A stretch of 7,629 nt of DNA, from the NCBI GenBank assembly GCA_004556205.1, contig SFIL01000047.1, forward strand, positions 1 through 7,629. Reading direction: 5' to 3'. The notes beneath the pieces were generated by a model that did not search any database, was not told the DNA's origin, and worked only from the letters and a program-made list of their open reading frames with translations. Of this stretch, positions 5,945-7,629 are shown in pieces. The DNA comes from Clostridiales bacterium. Lineage in GTDB: Bacteria; Bacillota; Clostridia; Oscillospirales; Oscillospiraceae. Position 1 is the stretch's first letter, and each line of letters opens with the position of its first letter. Made by a program: the position numbers and the translations under genes.

Positions 5945-7303
5945 TTATTGCAGCGTGATGTCCAGTACGACAGGGTTGTGATCGCTGTAAGCAAAGTCCT
6001 CGTTGATCGTCTCCACACTGCGGACCGCCACATTCGGGGAGACGAGGAAGCCGTCAATGACATAGTACTGCGTCTCATCGCTCGAGGGCTGATACGGCTG
6101 ATTGAGCAGGCGGCAGGTCGGCACATTGCTGTCATAAGCATACTGCCAACCGTCCGGCAGTTCCTCCAAGATACTCGGTGTCCAGTCGCTCGTGGATTTG
6201 ATCGGGTACTGTTCGAGCGTGTCGGGGAACGTCTGATTGAAGTCACCGCCCGCGATAACATAATTGCCCTTCTCATACTCCGCCTGCAAGAATTGCAGGA
6301 GCTGCTCTGACTGCGCAGCCTTCCCCTCGCCGTCGTCATACGCCTCCAAATGGAAGTTCACAACCACAAGCTCCTGCTCCTCCCGATTTTCGATGGGAAT
6401 GCGGGTGACGAGCATGCACCGCTTGAGATTCGCCACGCGCGTCGGCCACGAAAACGGGCATGGAAGCGCGTAACGCGTCGCAGAGGCAATATCGAAGCGG
6501 CTGTAGGTCGCGATACCGGAATGTACCTCCCCAATGCGCTCCTTCAGCGGATAGGGGACATAGTCGCAGGAAAAATTCATCGCGTAGCGCGTCTCATAGT
6601 CCTCCAGATCATGCTCATATTGCAGCCATTGATTCAAATGGAAGGTGCGCTCGGAGTCAGTGTCAACCTCTTGCAGGAGAAGCAGATCAGCGTCCTGATC
6701 GCGCAAAATACGCTCAATTTCGATCATATTTCGCTCAACCACTTCCTGTGACGCGGGATTGACGCTCTTGCCGCCGTCCATGAAGAAGTCTGCGTCCGCG
6801 TCCAAGCCACCGTAGCCGGTATTGAAGGTAAGGATGCGGAGGTCTGTACGGTTAAGCTTCTGCTTGTAGTTATTTGCGCCGCGTTCGGCAGTCTCGGCGT
6901 AGGCGGGATTGTACTCGGTCACGGTGAGGTAACCGACCAGCCCTGCGGCAAGCACGGCAACGGCAAGCACAAGACCGAGCAGCAGCTTTCCGATGACGCA
7001 AAGCACGCGAAGCACCTTCCGCGCTTTGGTTTTTTTGCGTTTCGCGGGGCGTTCAACCCGTGTCGGCTCACCGTCCCCGTCCGACAGCGGTGTGTCCTCC
7101 GCCTCGGGGAAAAGTGCGGGCAGCTCCTGCGCATCGTCCGGCAGCGGCACGTCGGAAAAATCCTCCGCAAAAAACGCCTCCGCAGGCGCTTCTGTCATAT
7201 CGTTGTATTGCGCATCCTCTTCGACGGGCGTGTTAAAATAGATCCTCTCGCCGTTTGGCGGGGTCGGCTCGTCAGGCGTGGCAGGATTTCGGTTTTCGTC
7301 CAC
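5945..7303 (-). CDS. Membrane-anchored endonuclease/exonuclease/phosphatase (EEP) family protein
   Basis: The 452-residue protein has an acidic, proline-rich, probably disordered N-terminus (1-85), a basic cluster (K-R-K-K-T-K-A-R-K, 88-96), one membrane helix (about 100-125) and an EEP catalytic domain (about 153-452). The positive residues before the helix predict a cytoplasmic N-terminus and an extracellular catalytic domain. EEP motifs are complete: T-F-N-T-G-Y-G (Asn161), L-Q-E-V-D (Glu212), N-F-H-L-E (His318), G-G-D-F-N (Asp354, Asn356), V-I-D-G-F (Asp417) and S-D-H-N-P (Asp441-His442). These fold members use a divalent metal to cleave phosphodiesters or phosphate esters; whether this one acts on DNA, lipids or inositol phosphates cannot be decided. 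The start is GTG at 7303, fixed by AGGAGG 8 nt upstream and by absence of a better upstream start. It has its own promoter and terminator, so it appears to be monocistronic. Confidence 0.9.
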   Translation of the reverse strand: MDENRNPATPDEPTPPNGERIYFNTPVEEDAQYNDMTEAPAEAFFAEDFSDVPLPDDAQELPALFPEAEDTPLSDGDGEPTRVERPAKRKKTKARKVLRVLCVIGKLLLGLVLAVAVLAAGLVGYLTVTEYNPAYAETAERGANNYKQKLNRTDLRILTFNTGYGGLDADADFFMDGGKSVNPASQEVVERNMIEIERILRDQDADLLLLQEVDTDSERTFHLNQWLQYEHDLEDYETRYAMNFSCDYVPYPLKERIGEVHSGIATYSRFDIASATRYALPCPFSWPTRVANLKRCMLVTRIPIENREEQELVVVNFHLEAYDDGEGKAAQSEQLLQFLQAEYEKGNYVIAGGDFNQTFPDTLEQYPIKSTSDWTPSILEELPDGWQYAYDSNVPTCRLLNQPYQPSSDETQYYVIDGFLVSPNVAVRSVETINEDFAYSDHNPVVLDITLQ

Positions 7304-7311
7304 GGCTTCCG

Positions 7312-7317
7312 CCTCCT
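7312..7317 (-). promoter_or_regulatory. AGGAGG ribosome site fixing a GTG start
   Basis: A perfect AGGAGG on the minus strand lies 8 nt before the GTG at 7303. It supports this non-ATG start for the EEP-family gene, where an internal ATG (residue 36) would remove part of the acidic tail. Confidence 0.85.
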
Positions 7318-7341
7318 TTTACGTAAACTCACAAGGGTGCA

Positions 7342-7372
7342 GCCGAAGCAGCGATATTCGCTGCGTTTCGGC
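7342..7372 (-). repeat. Hairpin in the 5' leader of the EEP-family gene
   Basis: GCCGAAGCAGCGA (7342-7354) pairs with 7358-7372 around a 3-base loop, with a 2-base bulge on one side. A second small hairpin (arms 7373-7378 and 7387-7392) adjoins it, and a third segment (7389-7398) could pair with the first arm instead. The structures lie in the roughly 115-nt leader between promoter and start codon. No T-run follows, so neither is a plain terminator. No known riboswitch class is recognised. Confidence 0.55.
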
Positions 7373-7426
7373 AAGCGGGAAAAACACCGCTTCTCGGCAA
7401 ATCGCTGTCAATCTGCCTTTGCGAAC

Positions 7427-7455
7427 ATTATACCATGCCTCCATGTCAAACGCAA
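7427..7455 (-). promoter_or_regulatory. Promoter of the EEP-family gene
   Basis: On the minus strand TTGCGT (7450-7455) and a perfect TATAAT (7427-7432) are 17 bases apart. A tempting TTGACA (7444-7449) is only 11 bases from the -10 and so is not usable. Transcription would start near 7420, leaving a structured leader of about 115 nt. Confidence 0.8.
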
Positions 7456-7629
7456 GTATTTCCTGCCCTTCCGGGGGCAAGCAACGGGTATATGACGGCG
7501 TATGGAGGAAAAAGTTCCGCACCAAGCCGAAAAATGTAGGTATACAATTGATGTGAGACCAAAGGGATAGACAAAGGCGATTGAGTTCATTAGAATAAAG
7601 CTACCATACCTCAAGACTAATGAAAGGTC
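7456..7629. other. Right-edge intergenic DNA, no confident gene
   Basis: This stretch turns more AT-rich from about 7500 on. A short plus-strand frame, ATG at 7502 to TAG at 7568-7570 (22 codons), has no clear ribosome site. The same frame stays open after the TAG to the window end (A-I-E-F-I-R-I-K-L-P-Y-L-K). It could be the start of a decayed or edge-cut gene or chance. I do not recognise a family. Confidence 0.2.

Noticed and set aside
7444..7449. TTGACA on the minus strand as -35 box of the EEP promoter
   Set aside because: Only 11 bases separate it from the TATAAT, too short for sigma-A; TTGCGT at 17 bases is the better -35.

Overview
The window looks like a chromosomal segment of a moderately GC-rich anaerobic Firmicute, most likely a gut Clostridia/Oscillospiraceae-type organism. 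This is inferred from GC-rich genes with strong AGGAGG-type ribosome sites, an S-layer-homology (SLH) anchored papain-like protease with a clostridial-style lectin-like domain, a CooT-family nickel protein paired with a His-rich protein, and consensus housekeeping promoters. No species call is possible from sequence alone.

Layout. Bases 1-~798 are strikingly AT-rich and hold the 3' part of a large helical protein that resembles C-terminal repeat regions of STAND/SIR2-type defence proteins. This stretch ends abruptly at about 799-864, where a short + strand frame (S-H-I-E-S-V-V-T-L-V) looks like the last residues of the 23S rRNA uracil methyltransferase RlmD (RumA). That tail ends 5 nt before the ATG of ybaK. 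My reading is that an integrative element has inserted into the 3' end of rlmD, splitting an rlmD-ybaK operon, and that the window starts inside the element and crosses its right junction. After that come ybaK (aminoacyl-tRNA deacylase, 870-1334) and a two-gene nickel-handling operon (1394-2023: a His/Cys-rich protein plus CooT). The operon is driven by a perfect TTGACA-17-TATAAT promoter that overlaps the ybaK stop codon, and a strong hairpin terminator closes it.

The rest is on the minus strand: an exported EEP-fold (endonuclease/exonuclease/phosphatase) membrane protein (5945-7303), a secreted SLH-anchored C1-type cysteine protease (3401-5671) and an M20 amidohydrolase (2119-3342). The protease and EEP genes have their own recognisable promoters, and each gene is followed by a hairpin, so they look like mostly independent units. 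Functionally, protease (peptide release at the cell surface) and M20 enzyme (hydrolysis of N-acyl amino acids or small peptides) could act in sequence, but that is only inference.

The most notable points are the candidate element junction in rlmD with an 11-bp inverted repeat beside it, and the compact His-rich/CooT pair, which resembles the CooT/CooJ nickel chaperones but has no carbon monoxide dehydrogenase gene in view. The final ~130 bases become more AT-rich and have no confident gene.
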